This document shows, one piece after another, positions 13,369 through 13,499 of a stretch of DNA of 13,499 nucleotides. Position 1 is the stretch's first letter; each line of letters opens with the position of its first letter. The notes below the pieces were generated by a model. The model searched no databases, was not told the origin of the DNA, and was given only the letters and a program-made list of their open reading frames with translations. The position numbers were made by a program, and so were the translations under genes. This DNA is from Ruminococcoides sp052118065. Lineage in GTDB: Bacteria > Bacillota > Clostridia > Oscillospirales > Acutalibacteraceae. Where the stretch lies: positions 1-13,499 of the forward strand of contig JBQKHY010000041.1 in assembly GCA_052118065.1 (NCBI GenBank). The letters are read 5' to 3'.

Positions 13369-13499
13369 GGAATTGTGAATAAATTTACAATTCCAATCAC
13401 TCCTTCCGTCTTTGCATACGCAAAGCCACCTCCCTCAGCGAGGGAGGCAACAAAGTATGTACAATTTTGAAAATATGTACATACTTATTGATTTGTAGA
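13369..13499 (+). mobile_element. Second copy of the palindromic element, cut by the window end
   Basis: Matches 9980-10161 with about two substitutions and one 51-nt difference (1 base here against 52 there). It opens with the 26-nt palindrome (13369-13394), in which one arm base has changed to leave a G-T pair, and continues through CACTCCTTCCGTC and CCCTC-AGC-GAGGG to the window edge. The near identity shows recent spread or gene-conversion-like exchange. Confidence 0.82.

Overview
The window reads as low-GC Clostridia, most likely a gut Oscillospirales/Ruminococcus-type genome. This is inferred from AT-rich codon use, strong AGGAGG ribosome sites, sigma-A promoters, an Rrf2-iscS-iscU gene set, zinc-ribbon membrane proteins, a BspA-type leucine-rich repeat protein and dense palindromic intergenic repeats. 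Every convincing gene is on the minus strand, so the biological order runs from high to low coordinates.

Layout, right to left. (1) 13499-13291: the cut end of a dispersed palindromic repeat. (2) 13165-10701: a polar amino-acid ABC uptake operon with a good promoter, a previously unlisted 32-residue membrane-type small ORF (12979-13077), a lipoprotein binding protein, a permease, an ATPase and a terminator. (3) 10704-9681: about 1 kb with no gene, built from nested inverted repeats. Its core has gapless 129-nt inverted arms. The palindromes in those arms keep their geometry while their sequence differs between copies. (4) 9680-9206: AT-rich, no gene seen. (5) 9205-7836: one membrane-anchored protein of unknown function with its own promoter and terminator. 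(6) 7818-6954: a canonical Stp-type PP2C phosphatase, monocistronic. (7) 6929-2237: an operon starting with a divergent second PP2C, then two zinc-finger/transmembrane/extracellular-domain proteins, then the Fe-S regulator iscR (Rrf2) and tcdA, with no obvious promoter or strong terminator in between. (8) 2190-463: iscS-iscU, expressed from a promoter overlaid by two matching 21-bp palindromic operators, ending in a terminator. (9) 287-1: a perfect-consensus rRNA promoter and leader running into the first bases of a 16S rRNA gene that lies beyond the window.

How the genes may work together. IscS supplies persulfide sulfur to IscU for Fe-S assembly and probably to other sulfur-requiring pathways. 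TcdA makes the cyclic form of t6A in tRNA and in E. coli depends on a cysteine-desulfurase relay, so its place between iscR and iscS makes sense. IscR probably represses iscSU through the paired operators. The phosphatases and zinc-finger membrane proteins look like a signalling or envelope-sensing module of unknown purpose whose transcript may read through into iscR. No CRISPR array, tRNA, phage gene, transposase or riboswitch was seen.
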